A DNA stretch of 64,000 nucleotides from Desulfococcus multivorans (GTDB taxonomy: Bacteria; Desulfobacterota; Desulfobacteria; Desulfobacterales; Desulfococcaceae). The stretch spans positions 3,507,001-3,571,000 of the forward strand of contig NZ_CP015381.1 of NCBI RefSeq assembly GCF_001854245.1, in the 5' to 3' direction. Position numbers and translations under genes: made by a program. This document shows positions 50,937-59,325 of the stretch, in pieces; position 1 is the stretch's first letter, and each line of letters begins with the position of its first letter. A model generated the notes under the pieces. The model had not been told where the DNA came from. It saw only the letters and a list, made by a program, of their open reading frames with translations, and did not search any database.

Positions 50937-51911
50937 CTATCGGAGGCTTTGGACGACCCGCTCGCAGGCGTCCTCGACCGTCCGGGCGAACGCGTCCTTG
51001 AACGCCCGTTGGTCGGCGGCGGAAAAAGCGTTAAAGTCGACGATGTCATACCCCCGGATTATTGTGAGAAGGGCCAGCAGCTGATCCGTCATTCCCATCT
51101 CCAGCGTTTTGAGCGCTGTTTCATCATTCCGGAGAAGGTCGTCCCGGGATACGGAAATCCCCGTTCCCCGGAGACGGGCCGCGGCATTGGCCCAACCCAG
51201 AACCGCTTCGATGTCCCCGGCGCACTCGGCCAGTGCGCTGCCCATCAGTTTGAAAAGGGCGTCCACCGGCTTGAGTCTGAGCAGGGTCGGAGAATGGATA
51301 TAGGAATGATTCGGGTTTACGGGAAGATCCGAGGCCCGGAAGGCGACGCTCTTCAGGAACCATCTCTCGGTATAGCGGATGCAGTCCTCCGCGGCCCATG
51401 GCCCCTTGCGTTTGAGATGGATCCATACCGCCTTCGACAGGCCGGCCATGCAGGCCTCGGTGGAATCGTACTCGTAGCTGCCCAGGAGAGCCCCCGCCTC
51501 GAAGATATCGATCCCCGGTCTGTCCGGCGCGAGTTCCGCCGCCATGATCCGGTCGACGTCGCCGACCCGGGTCAGAAGGAGTTTCATGGAGCCTTTGGCG
51601 GTGCGAACCAGGGGCGTCGCGATCTCTGCCGGGGTCAAGGTGTCGGCCAACGCGGACGGGAGAAAGACGCCCCAGACAAAGGGGGAAATGTCGAGGATCC
51701 GCTGGAGCTCCGCAAACCGGGCCGACGCATCGTTGTCCATGGCGGCAGCCGGGACCACCTCGCCGGGGGACAGGTACGGCGACACGGCCGTCAGCATCGA
51801 TTCCAGGGCCGCCTGCCAGAGAACCACGCCCGGATCGCGTCCGGCGTCGATACGCACCCGGACCTTATCTTGTAATGCTTTCAGTGCTGTTTCATGCATG
51901 TTCTTGTCCAT
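50937..51911 (-). CDS. Unknown protein, third gene of the sppA operon
   Basis: About 324 residues, mostly helical and soluble, that I do not recognise. No membrane segment, Cys cluster or nucleotide motif is visible. Recognisable local features are a WIHLKRKGPWAAEDC stretch near the middle and an ILDISPFVWGVFLPSALAD segment near residue 90. The start at 51911 has GGGGGA seven bases upstream; an in-frame start at 51962 would overlap the upstream peptidase gene. It is likely co-transcribed with the peptidase and SppA. Confidence 0.7.
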   Translation of the reverse strand: MDKNMHETALKALQDKVRVRIDAGRDPGVVLWQAALESMLTAVSPYLSPGEVVPAAAMDNDASARFAELQRILDISPFVWGVFLPSALADTLTPAEIATPLVRTAKGSMKLLLTRVGDVDRIMAAELAPDRPGIDIFEAGALLGSYEYDSTEACMAGLSKAVWIHLKRKGPWAAEDCIRYTERWFLKSVAFRASDLPVNPNHSYIHSPTLLRLKPVDALFKLMGSALAECAGDIEAVLGWANAAARLRGTGISVSRDDLLRNDETALKTLEMGMTDQLLALLTIIRGYDIVDFNAFSAADQRAFKDAFARTVEDACERVVQSLR

Positions 51912-51934
51912 AAGCTTTTCCCCCGCCGGCCGCG

Positions 51935-53434
51935 TCACTTCGGCTGAAGCGCCTCGCGCCATCGCTCGAGGAGCGGTTTCGTGTGAACCGGCGCCAGCCG
52001 GTTACGGGCCAGAAATTGAAAAATATCATATCGATTCCCCTGGTGCCACCATTTTCTCAGTCGGTCTCCCGAAGCCCTCCGGAACACCCACGCTGCCCCC
52101 CACCGGTCCCGCAGGGTTTTTTCCAGCGACGCTTCCCCCATCCACCCCAGGAGATAATTGAGGCTGTAGAACTCCGGCACCAGATCGAAAAGATGGCTCT
52201 CGGGCTGATGATAAAACCCGGTGTATCGCTGCATGGTCCGGGCATACGGATCGCCGTCGGCCAGGTTGCCGCCGGAAAACATCTCATATTCGGCCAGAAA
52301 CCTGGCGGCGTATCGCCGGAACGCCGCAAGATCCCGGAGAGACTTGTAATAATGGAGGATGTCGGCGTCTGCCGGAGAGATCTCCAGGTATCCGGTGAGG
52401 AACGGGCGGGACATAACCGCGTTCTGGAGCAGGAAGGCATAAGCCTCCGACAGGCTGTAGTTCGTACTCATGTTCCGGATGACCGCCGACAGGCCGCTGT
52501 CGGTAAAGACCGCCGACAGGCCGTGCCCCAGCTCGTGCCAGAGAGTTTCCAGATCGATCCATCCCCCCTGGGGGCGCATCAGGATGTGTATTGCATCGGG
52601 AATATCGACGAAAACGGAGAGCGCCTGGGCGCTCTGTTTATCCGTCCGCATGTCGAGGTGAAGCCCCGGGAGATCCTCCAGACGGAACCCCCATCGGGAG
52701 AAGAATTCGAGGGTGTCTTCAAGGGCGGTGGAGGGATACCCCCCGTCAAACTCCGCCAGGCTGAGGAGGTTGATGCTGTCGAAACGGGTCAGATCCGCCA
52801 TGGGACGGTGGAAACGGTCTTCGCACCAGCGCGCCATCCGGTCGAAATAGAGGGCGTCGGTCTGGTGAAGGAAGTCCCGCATAACCGGATACCAGCGGCC
52901 GTAATCCATGTCGTGTTTGCGGCTGCAGTAGTCGACGTATCCGTCGAAGCCCAGATCGTCCCGGATCGCCGAAAGCAGGAGCTCCCAGTGATTCAGAACA
53001 AAGGGCTTGAGAAATTTGCAGAGGGCGCCGGTCTCCTTCTGGAGGATCTGGCGTTTTTCGTAGGAATGGTCGGCCTGGCACCAGGGAATCACCTCATGAA
53101 ACCCGATTTTTTCACCGTCCACCTCCGCTTTTGCCCCCCGCATCCAGGTCCGCATCTCCAGCTCGTGGGGCAGGAGGAGCCGCTGGAGATAATGGTCCAT
53201 GAGCGCGTGCCTCAGGCATCGGCGCCGCTCCGGATCCCCAACGCCGTCCAGCCCGGCAAGGGTCTCGAGGCTCAGCAGGGCGTCATATCCGTCATAGATG
53301 GCGTACGGCGGTGTTTCGGGCGTCTCCCCTTTCCAGAGAGAGAGAATGTGGGCGCTCCATCGCCGGTTGAGGTCGTGAAGGGCGCGCTCGATCGCTGCCG
53401 GGGCGTCCGAAGCCCGTATCGATCGGTCATTCAT
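51935..53434 (-). CDS. M3-like zinc metallopeptidase
   Basis: A 499-residue soluble gluzincin-type peptidase. The zinc motif HELGH is at residues 300-304 (His300, Glu301, His304), and a candidate third ligand Glu330 is in SLSEAYAFLLQ, 26 residues later, as in the oligoendopeptidase F/M3 group. It is shorter than typical PepF (about 600), so it is a divergent member. The start at 53434 (MNDRSIR) overlaps the sppA stop by eight bases; the longer frame upstream is a shadow of sppA. Confidence 0.85.
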   Translation of the reverse strand: MNDRSIRASDAPAAIERALHDLNRRWSAHILSLWKGETPETPPYAIYDGYDALLSLETLAGLDGVGDPERRRCLRHALMDHYLQRLLLPHELEMRTWMRGAKAEVDGEKIGFHEVIPWCQADHSYEKRQILQKETGALCKFLKPFVLNHWELLLSAIRDDLGFDGYVDYCSRKHDMDYGRWYPVMRDFLHQTDALYFDRMARWCEDRFHRPMADLTRFDSINLLSLAEFDGGYPSTALEDTLEFFSRWGFRLEDLPGLHLDMRTDKQSAQALSVFVDIPDAIHILMRPQGGWIDLETLWHELGHGLSAVFTDSGLSAVIRNMSTNYSLSEAYAFLLQNAVMSRPFLTGYLEISPADADILHYYKSLRDLAAFRRYAARFLAEYEMFSGGNLADGDPYARTMQRYTGFYHQPESHLFDLVPEFYSLNYLLGWMGEASLEKTLRDRWGAAWVFRRASGDRLRKWWHQGNRYDIFQFLARNRLAPVHTKPLLERWREALQPK

Positions 53435-54533
53435 GGGCGGCTCCGGGATACCAGAGATAGTGGAAGCCCGTCTCGAAACGTCCCCAGTCCGCAGCTTCCG
53501 GGGCCCCTGTCGGAAAAATGGAGAAGCTGCGTCCGCCGCCCCACAAAGCGGCGCCGGCGCCGTAAACAGTGTCGTCGGCGATCTCGCTCCGGCGGTAGAC
53601 CACGACCCGGGCGTCGGAAGGCAGGCCGGCAAGTGTTCTGGCCCGTGCGAGCGCATCGTCCAGGTAGCCGATCTCATCGATCATCCCCAGGGCGAGGGCC
53701 TCTTCCGCCAGAAAGATGCGGGCCGTGGCGATGGTGTCCAAAGCCGCGTCTGTTATGGGCCGGTGCCGCCGCACCAGGGCCAGAAAGCGATGGCCCAGAT
53801 GATCGATCAGCCCTTCCATGATGCGGCGCTCTTCATCGGTGGGCTTCCGGAACAGGGTCCCCATATCCTTGTTCCTGCCGGTCTTGTAGACATCCAGGTC
53901 CAGCCCGATCTTGTCCATGAACCCGGTGATCTCCGGCTGAAGGAAAACAACCCCTACCGATCCGGTCACCGTTGTGGGATGGGCCAGGATGTGATCGGCG
54001 GGAAGCGAGATGTAGTAGGCCCCCGAGGCGGCCACGTTCATCATGGCGACAACGACCCCGGCGCCGGTCCGTTCCTTGAACCGCTGAATTTCATGGTAGA
54101 GAAGGTCTCCCGCGGTCACGGCGCCTCCCGGGGAATCGATCTTGAGCACCACGGCGCGGATCCGGTCGTCCTTTTCCGCTTTCCGGAGCCGGGCCGCCGT
54201 CTCCGCCACGACGCTCGGGCGGGTCCCGACCCATCCCCGCCGGGGGACGTCCGAAAGAACCCCCCGGATGGGGATCACCAGCACCTTCTGCCGGCCTGTC
54301 CCCTCGAGGGTGTATTCGCAAAGCGGATCTTCTCCATGGGACAAGAGGCGGATTCTGGGGGAACACCCGAGGCCCGTCGTCATCCACAGGGCGAGCAGCA
54401 GGACCGCCCGCCATCCCCGCCCCCGGCGCAATGCATGATACCGTTCCATCCGGCAGAGAAGCCGATCGCGCAGACGGGCCCGCTTCAGGATGTACGGCGC
54501 CATCTCCACCTGAGCGACGATTCTTTTGTTCAT
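53427..54533 (-). CDS. sppA: Signal peptide peptidase SppA-like (S49), lipoprotein
   Basis: About 368 residues. A basic N-terminus leads to a hydrophobic stretch (AVLLLALWMTTGLGC) ending in a lipobox. The S49 core follows: VVLKIDSPGGAVTAGD, the nucleophile Ser in NVAASGAYYIS, VTGSVGVVFLQPEI, and the catalytic Lys in VYKTGRNKDMG. It cleaves remnant signal peptides or misfolded membrane proteins. The ATG at 54533 has AAGGA eight bases before it; a Met at 54449 would give a shorter, more usual signal peptide, so the start is uncertain. Confidence 0.88.
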   Translation of the reverse strand: MNKRIVAQVEMAPYILKRARLRDRLLCRMERYHALRRGRGWRAVLLLALWMTTGLGCSPRIRLLSHGEDPLCEYTLEGTGRQKVLVIPIRGVLSDVPRRGWVGTRPSVVAETAARLRKAEKDDRIRAVVLKIDSPGGAVTAGDLLYHEIQRFKERTGAGVVVAMMNVAASGAYYISLPADHILAHPTTVTGSVGVVFLQPEITGFMDKIGLDLDVYKTGRNKDMGTLFRKPTDEERRIMEGLIDHLGHRFLALVRRHRPITDAALDTIATARIFLAEEALALGMIDEIGYLDDALARARTLAGLPSDARVVVYRRSEIADDTVYGAGAALWGGGRSFSIFPTGAPEAADWGRFETGFHYLWYPGAAHE

Positions 54534-54678
54534 GACGGCTGTCCTTTGGCTGATCATGTGGGTGGGGGTATCCGTCGTCCGCTCCCGTCGTCGATATCCG
54601 TCCGCCGGATGAAACGCCGCCGGCTTGTGGGCGGCGCCGTCAGTGCTGCAGGCGCCTGGACGCTCCACTGAAATACGC

Positions 54679-54695
54679 TTTGAATTTTATTCAAA
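54679..54695. promoter_or_regulatory. Palindrome in the sppA/ggt promoter region
   Basis: A perfect TTTGAAT-ttt-ATTCAAA palindrome (7-bp arms, 3-base centre) in an AT-rich stretch between the divergent sppA and gamma-glutamyltransferase genes. It could be an operator for either. No regulator is encoded next to it and no -35/-10 pair is clear. Confidence 0.35.
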
Positions 54696-54785
54696 ATAAC
54701 GATATTGTGAAGATTCGTCAAGCCTATGGCAGCGGTGCTGCCGCACGCCCGAACCATTTGCCGAAACCTTTTCCGGAGCAGCCGC

Positions 54786-56372
54786 ATGAACCCTATGACA
54801 TGGCATTTCCCTTACCCGTCCCGTCGGATGCCGGTCATGGCCGAGAGTGTCGTGGCCACGTCCCAGCCCCTGGCGGCGCAGGCCGGTCTTTGCATGCTGC
54901 TTGCCGGCGGCAATGCGGTGGATGCCGCCATCGCCGCTGCTGCGGCGCTCACGGTGGTGGAGCCCACCAGCAACGGCCTGGGCGGCGATGCCTTCGCTCT
55001 GGTCTGGGACACGCACGACCTTCACGGCCTCAACGGATCCGGCCGTTCCCCCGCCGCCTGGACCCCGGACCGATTCAACAGCCTCCGGGAAATGCCCGCC
55101 GTCGGGTGGGATACGGTCACGGTACCCGGCGCCGTGGATCTCTGGGTCCGCCTGTGGGAACGGTTCGGGAGGCTCCCCTTCGAAAACCTCCTGGTTCCCG
55201 CCGTCCGGTATGCCCGGGAGGGGTTTCCGGTATCCCCCGTCACGGCCGCGGCCTGGGCCGCCGCCGCGCCGACATACGCCCATCTGCCGGGGTTCGTCCG
55301 CATCTTTCTGCCCGGCGGCAGGCCCCCCGAACCGGGGCAATGGTTCACCTGCCCCGAGATGGCCGACACCCTCATCCGCATCGGCCGGAGCCGGGGAAAG
55401 GACTTTTACCGGGGGACGTTGGCCGAGAAGATCGCCGCCTGCGCCGCGGCCGACGGCGGCGCCCTGACGCTGTCGGATCTCTCGGCCCACCAGGCCGAGT
55501 GGACGACGCCGCTTCACATGGACTACCACGGCATCCGGCTCCACGAGATGCCCCCCAACGGCCAGGGCATGGCGGCCCTGATGGCGCTGGGCATCCTGGC
55601 ACACCACGAGCTGAGGGAATATCCGCCGGACTCGGCCGACAGCCTCCACCTTCAGATCGAAGCCATGAAGCTCGCCTTCGGGACGGCCCACGCCCACGTC
55701 GGCGATCCCGACGGCATGACGGTCGCCCCCAGAGATCTTCTCGACCCCGCCTTCCTTGGAAAGCTCGCCGCCCGGATCCAGCGTCGCCGGGCACTGGATT
55801 CGAGCCCCGCGCCTTCGCCGGACCGCGGCACCGTCTATCTTGCCGCCGCCGATCGGACGGGCATGATGGTCTCCTTCATCCAGTCCAACTACGCCGGATT
55901 CGGCTCGGGCATCGTGGTGCCCGGAACCGGCATCAGCCTCCACAACCGCGGGCGCGGCTTTTGCCTCACCCCGGGCCACCCCAACCGGGTCGCCGGCGGA
56001 AAGCGCCCCTACCATACCATCATCCCGGGGTTCGTCACCCGAAACGGCGCCCCCCTCATGAGCTTCGGCGTCATGGGCGCCCACATGCAGCCCCAGGGTC
56101 ATGTCCAGATGATCGTTCGGATCTTCGACTACGGACAGAACCCCCAGACCGCCTCGGACGCGCCGCGCTGGCAAGTCCTCGAGGACGGTACCCTGGCCCT
56201 TGAAAAGGGCATCTCCCCCGGGACGGCGGCCGACCTCGAGGCCCGGGGCCACCGCATCACCGGCGGTCTGCCCCCCTTCGGCTTCGGGGGCGCCCAACTG
56301 ATCCTCCGCCTCGAAAAGGGCTACTGCGCCGCGTCGGACCACCGCAAGGACGGATGCGCCGTCGGCTTCTGA
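54786..56372 (+). CDS. Gamma-glutamyltransferase family protein (YwrD-like)
   Basis: A 528-residue Ntn-hydrolase of the GGT family. It contains GNAVDAAIAAAAALTVVEP, SNGLGGDAF, the autoprocessing Thr in DRGTVYLAAAD (the usual TTH reads TVY, as in YwrD-like members), FIQSNYAGFGSG and GAHMQPQGHVQMI. No signal peptide is visible, unlike periplasmic Ggt, so it is probably cytoplasmic. The start at 54786 has CGGAG nine bases upstream. It may hydrolyse gamma-glutamyl compounds; the substrate is unknown. Confidence 0.92.
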   Translation: MNPMTWHFPYPSRRMPVMAESVVATSQPLAAQAGLCMLLAGGNAVDAAIAAAAALTVVEPTSNGLGGDAFALVWDTHDLHGLNGSGRSPAAWTPDRFNSLREMPAVGWDTVTVPGAVDLWVRLWERFGRLPFENLLVPAVRYAREGFPVSPVTAAAWAAAAPTYAHLPGFVRIFLPGGRPPEPGQWFTCPEMADTLIRIGRSRGKDFYRGTLAEKIAACAAADGGALTLSDLSAHQAEWTTPLHMDYHGIRLHEMPPNGQGMAALMALGILAHHELREYPPDSADSLHLQIEAMKLAFGTAHAHVGDPDGMTVAPRDLLDPAFLGKLAARIQRRRALDSSPAPSPDRGTVYLAAADRTGMMVSFIQSNYAGFGSGIVVPGTGISLHNRGRGFCLTPGHPNRVAGGKRPYHTIIPGFVTRNGAPLMSFGVMGAHMQPQGHVQMIVRIFDYGQNPQTASDAPRWQVLEDGTLALEKGISPGTAADLEARGHRITGGLPPFGFGGAQLILRLEKGYCAASDHRKDGCAVGF

Positions 56373-56516
56373 CGCGGCGAAGCCGCGACCGGCGCCCCAT
56401 AGGTGTCGGGAGAAGAAATTCCCCCGTCGGGTTTGACCGAAGACCCCATGGGTATTACCATAACCGTAAAACCGGTTGAAACCGATATGTCGAACCTTAC
56501 CCACAGGAAAGAAACC

Positions 56517-56684
56517 ATGACCGAACTCAGCAGAGAACAGACCATCCAGCTAATCAGCACCATCGTCGCCAAGCACGGGTGCGAAATCCTGGAGATGGAT
56601 GTCGACAACCACATCCTCGACATCGACGGTCCGGCGGAAGCCCGGGAAAACTGCGCCCGGGAACTGGAACTCTTTTTGGACTGA
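56517..56684 (+). CDS. Small acidic protein of unknown function
   Basis: A 55-residue acidic protein beginning MTELSREQTI with Shine-Dalgarno AGGAAAG seven bases before the ATG. It alternates a short helix (IQLISTIVAKHGCEIL) with a strand-rich DVDNHILDIDGP and a helical tail. I do not recognise a family. It is 12 bases upstream of an acetyltransferase gene and probably co-transcribed with it. A longer in-frame GTG start at 56403 is less likely. Confidence 0.65.
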   Translation: MTELSREQTIQLISTIVAKHGCEILEMDVDNHILDIDGPAEARENCARELELFLD

Positions 56685-56696
56685 CGGACAACGATC

Positions 56697-57155
56697 ATGC
56701 ACATCAGAAAAGCGACCATCGAGGACATCACGGCCATTCACGGCCTGCTTCATCGGCACAGCCACGAGGGGGATCTGATCCCCCGGCCCCTCAGCAAGCT
56801 CTATGACCATCTCCGGGATTTCGCCGTCGCCGTGGACGAGACCGAAGGCCGGGTCGTGGGCTGCTGCGCCCTGCAGTTCTGCTGGGAGGATCTGGGTGAA
56901 ATCCGCTCCCTGGTGGTGGAGCCGTCCCACCGGAATCAGGGCGTGGCCGCCGCCCTGGTGGAAAGCTGCATGGCCGAAGCCCGTGACTTCGGCATGACCC
57001 GCCTCTTCTCCCTCACCTTCAAGGCCGATTTTTTCGGCAAATTCGGCTTCGTGGAGATCCCACGATCCGAGCTGCCCATCAAAATATGGGCGGATTGCAT
57101 GCTCTGCATCAAATTCCCGGACTGCGAGGGCATCGCCATGATGAAAACCTTATGA
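56697..57155 (+). CDS. ArgA-like GNAT N-acetyltransferase
   Basis: A 152-residue single-domain GNAT protein: MHIRKATIEDI, LIPRPLSKLYDHLRDF, LGEIRSLVVEPSHRNQGVAAALV (acetyl-CoA site) and KFPDCEGIAM at the end. This pattern matches the short N-acetylglutamate synthase-like enzymes found in many proteobacteria. It may acetylate glutamate as the first step of arginine synthesis; other arg genes are absent from the window. Its stop overlaps the next gene's start (ATGA). Confidence 0.87.
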   Translation: MHIRKATIEDITAIHGLLHRHSHEGDLIPRPLSKLYDHLRDFAVAVDETEGRVVGCCALQFCWEDLGEIRSLVVEPSHRNQGVAAALVESCMAEARDFGMTRLFSLTFKADFFGKFGFVEIPRSELPIKIWADCMLCIKFPDCEGIAMMKTL

Positions 57156-57745
57156 CGAAAATGTCCGCCGCCCTGACGGCGCTGATCGCCCGCGTCCGCC
57201 GATGGGGCGCCGCCGACGCCGCAGTGGTGCCGGCCGCCGTCGTCGTCGTGGATGACGATCTGGCCCGGTGCTGCTGGGCGCCCCGGTGCGAGAACTACGG
57301 CCGATCGGCCGGCTGTCCGCCCCATGTCTCAGGGCCTTCGGGGTTTCGCCGACTCCTGAAAGACTACCGCCTGGCCCTGGCGGTCCGAATCGATGTTCCC
57401 GCGTCAGCCCTGCTCTCTTCCGAGCGCGACGCGGTCATGGCGATGCTCCACGACATCGTCGCCGATGTCGAACGTACGGCGGTGGAAATCGGATTCCCCG
57501 GGGCACGTGCCTTTGCCGGGGGCGCATGCAAAAGGATCTTCTGCGGCGCCCACACCGAATGCCGTGTCCTGTCGGGAAAAGGGACCTGCCGAAACCCCGA
57601 CCGGGCCCGTCCCTCCATGTCCGGATTCGGAATCGATGTCTCCCGGCTGATGCAGGCCGCCGGATGGCCCGGGGATTATCTCGGCTCCCCGAAGGCAACC
57701 GAAGACGGCATGTCATGGATTGCCGGACTGGTGCTGATCGTCTGA
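57152..57745 (+). CDS. DUF2284-family metal-binding protein
   Basis: A 197-residue protein with a Cys-rich region typical of DUF2284: CCWAPRCENYGRSAGCPPH, a distal GGACKRIFCGAHTEC, and CRNPDRARPSMSGFG. DUF2284 proteins are predicted to bind a metal or iron-sulfur centre; the role is not known. The start at 57152 is taken from the 4-base overlap with the acetyltransferase; the longer frame begins inside that gene. Confidence 0.82.
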   Translation: MTKMSAALTALIARVRRWGAADAAVVPAAVVVVDDDLARCCWAPRCENYGRSAGCPPHVSGPSGFRRLLKDYRLALAVRIDVPASALLSSERDAVMAMLHDIVADVERTAVEIGFPGARAFAGGACKRIFCGAHTECRVLSGKGTCRNPDRARPSMSGFGIDVSRLMQAAGWPGDYLGSPKATEDGMSWIAGLVLIV

Positions 57746-57803
57746 CCGGGAAGCGACAATCCGAAAACCGGAAGCACCCGCCGCCGGCCCCTGGTGAAAC
57801 CGT

Positions 57804-58847
57804 TCAGGCATCGCCGGCCAGGACCCGTCGGAAGGCCGACAGGGCCGCCTCGATATCCCCGGCCGACACCTGGTAGTGGGTGACCGCCCGGATCCGCCGG
57901 GGTCCGGCCGCCAGGAGGGCGACTCCCGAAGCCTTCATCCGCCGGGCCAAAGCCTGAGCGTCCATGTCCGGCCGGGTGACGTCGAAATAGACGATGTTGG
58001 TCCGCACCCCGGCCGGGTCCACCGCCACCCCTGCAATCTCCGCCAGGCCTTCGGCCAGTTTCCGGGCATTGGCATGATCCTCCGGGAGGCGGTCGACCAT
58101 CTCCGTCAAGGCCACGATGCCCGCCGCCGCGATCACCCCCGCCTGCCGCATGCCGCCGCCCAGGACCTTCCGATTGCGCCGGGCCTCGGCGATGAACTCC
58201 CGGCTGCCGCAAAGGAGCGACCCCACGGGGGCGGCCAACCCCTTGCTGAGGCAGAAGGAGATGGAATCCGCCGGCGCCGCCAATTCCCGAACGGAGACGC
58301 CCAGCGCCGCAGCGGCATTGAAAATTCTCGCGCCGTCCACATGGAGCTTCAATCCGTGCGCCGCGGCCAGTCGGCCCACCGCAGCCACATAGGCCGGGGT
58401 CAGGGGCGCGCCGCCGCACCGATTATGAGTGTTTTCCAGGAGAATCAGGCGGGTCCTGGGAAAATGGAGGTCATCGGGCCGGATCGCCGCGGTCGTCGCC
58501 TCGAGGTCCAGGGTCCCGTCGGGCCGGTTGGGGATCGTCCGGGGATGAATCCCGCCCAGGGCGGCGGCGCCCCCCTGTTCATAGTAAAAGACATGGGACT
58601 GGTCTCCCAGGATCGTTTCGCACCCCCGGCCGCAGTGGGTCAGCTGGGCCACCAGATTCCCCATGGTGCCGCTGGGCACCAGAAGCGCCGCCGCCTTTCC
58701 CGTGCACTCGGCCGCCATGGCCTCGAGGCGGTTGACCGTGGGATCCTCTCCGAAAACATCGTCCCCCACCGGGGCTTCTGCCATGGCCCGCCGCATGGCG
58801 GGGGTGGGTCGGGTAAGGGTGTCGGACCTCAATTCGATGACCTGCAT
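57804..58847 (-). CDS. ltaE: Low-specificity L-threonine aldolase family (GntG/LtaE)
   Basis: A 347-residue PLP aldolase: IELRSDTLTRPTPAMRRAM at the N-terminus, LLVPSGTMGNLVAQ, LENTHNRCGG, LHVDGARIFNAA with the PLP-binding Asp, and FCLSKGLAAPVGSLL with the PLP lysine. It splits threonine or allo-threonine to glycine and acetaldehyde. It is convergent with the DUF2284 gene and stands alone. Confidence 0.93.
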   Translation of the reverse strand: MQVIELRSDTLTRPTPAMRRAMAEAPVGDDVFGEDPTVNRLEAMAAECTGKAAALLVPSGTMGNLVAQLTHCGRGCETILGDQSHVFYYEQGGAAALGGIHPRTIPNRPDGTLDLEATTAAIRPDDLHFPRTRLILLENTHNRCGGAPLTPAYVAAVGRLAAAHGLKLHVDGARIFNAAAALGVSVRELAAPADSISFCLSKGLAAPVGSLLCGSREFIAEARRNRKVLGGGMRQAGVIAAAGIVALTEMVDRLPEDHANARKLAEGLAEIAGVAVDPAGVRTNIVYFDVTRPDMDAQALARRMKASGVALLAAGPRRIRAVTHYQVSAGDIEAALSAFRRVLAGDA

Positions 58848-59055
58848 TGGGACTCCTCTCTATCGGTTAAGAACCATTTCATGGGGATGCGCTCTTCAAA
58901 CTCGCTCGTGCCGTCATCTCATTATCGTGACACCGGGGATCGGGTCAAGCCGGATATGACGCGACCGAACGCCCGGACGAAATCGCCACGGCACCACAAA
59001 CCCTCCGCGATCCGCGTCGCGTGGATCCTCGCCGCTGCGGCATAAGGCAACTGAC

Positions 59056-59139
59056 TCAACTTTCGATTTCATAGGGCGGTGCCGGGAGGATACGGCCCGC
59101 GCCCCGCTTTCCGGTCACCATCATGAAAGTCGAAGTAAC
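59056..59139. repeat. Dispersed hairpin element, copy C (rearranged)
   Basis: The outer arms are degenerate: actttcgatttcat (59059-59072) against atgaaagtcgaagt (59123-59136), one base shorter on the left. The shared core ccgggaggatacggcc is at 59082-59097 on the same strand as in copies A and B, but the neighbouring segment ccgctttccggtcaccatc (59104-59122) is the reverse complement of the segment that lies left of the core in A and B. The loop and arms are thus in opposite relative orientation here. Confidence 0.75.
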
Positions 59140-59283
59140 TAACTATCATTCCTTGATATTCGCAATAACGGATCCCGAACGCATTTTCGAACCGCCTGAA
59201 GATCTTCTTTAGACAGATGCACAAATCTTGACACGACAATCGCTTTTTCCTATGATTCCAAATGGCGATGTCGACCCTGTTGC

Positions 59284-59299
59284 GGGGGGCTTTCCCCCC
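59284..59299 (+). promoter_or_regulatory. G6/C6 hairpin just before the TatT gene
   Basis: GGGGGG-CTTT-CCCCCC, a 6-bp all-GC stem with a 4-base loop, 16 bases before the GGAGG that precedes the TatT ATG. In the mRNA it would form a stable hairpin close to the ribosome-binding site. No T-run follows, so a terminator is unlikely. Confidence 0.4.
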
Positions 59300-59325
59300 G
59301 GTCATTCATGCACATGGAGGTTTCA

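Larger units (their letters stand above)
58848..59325. other. Intergenic region between ltaE and the TRAP operon
   Basis: About 478 bases between divergently read genes. It holds the promoter of ltaE, hairpin element copy C, an AT-rich stretch around 59135-59260 likely to carry the promoter for the TRAP operon, and the G6/C6 hairpin at 59284-59299. No gene is supported. Confidence 0.55.
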
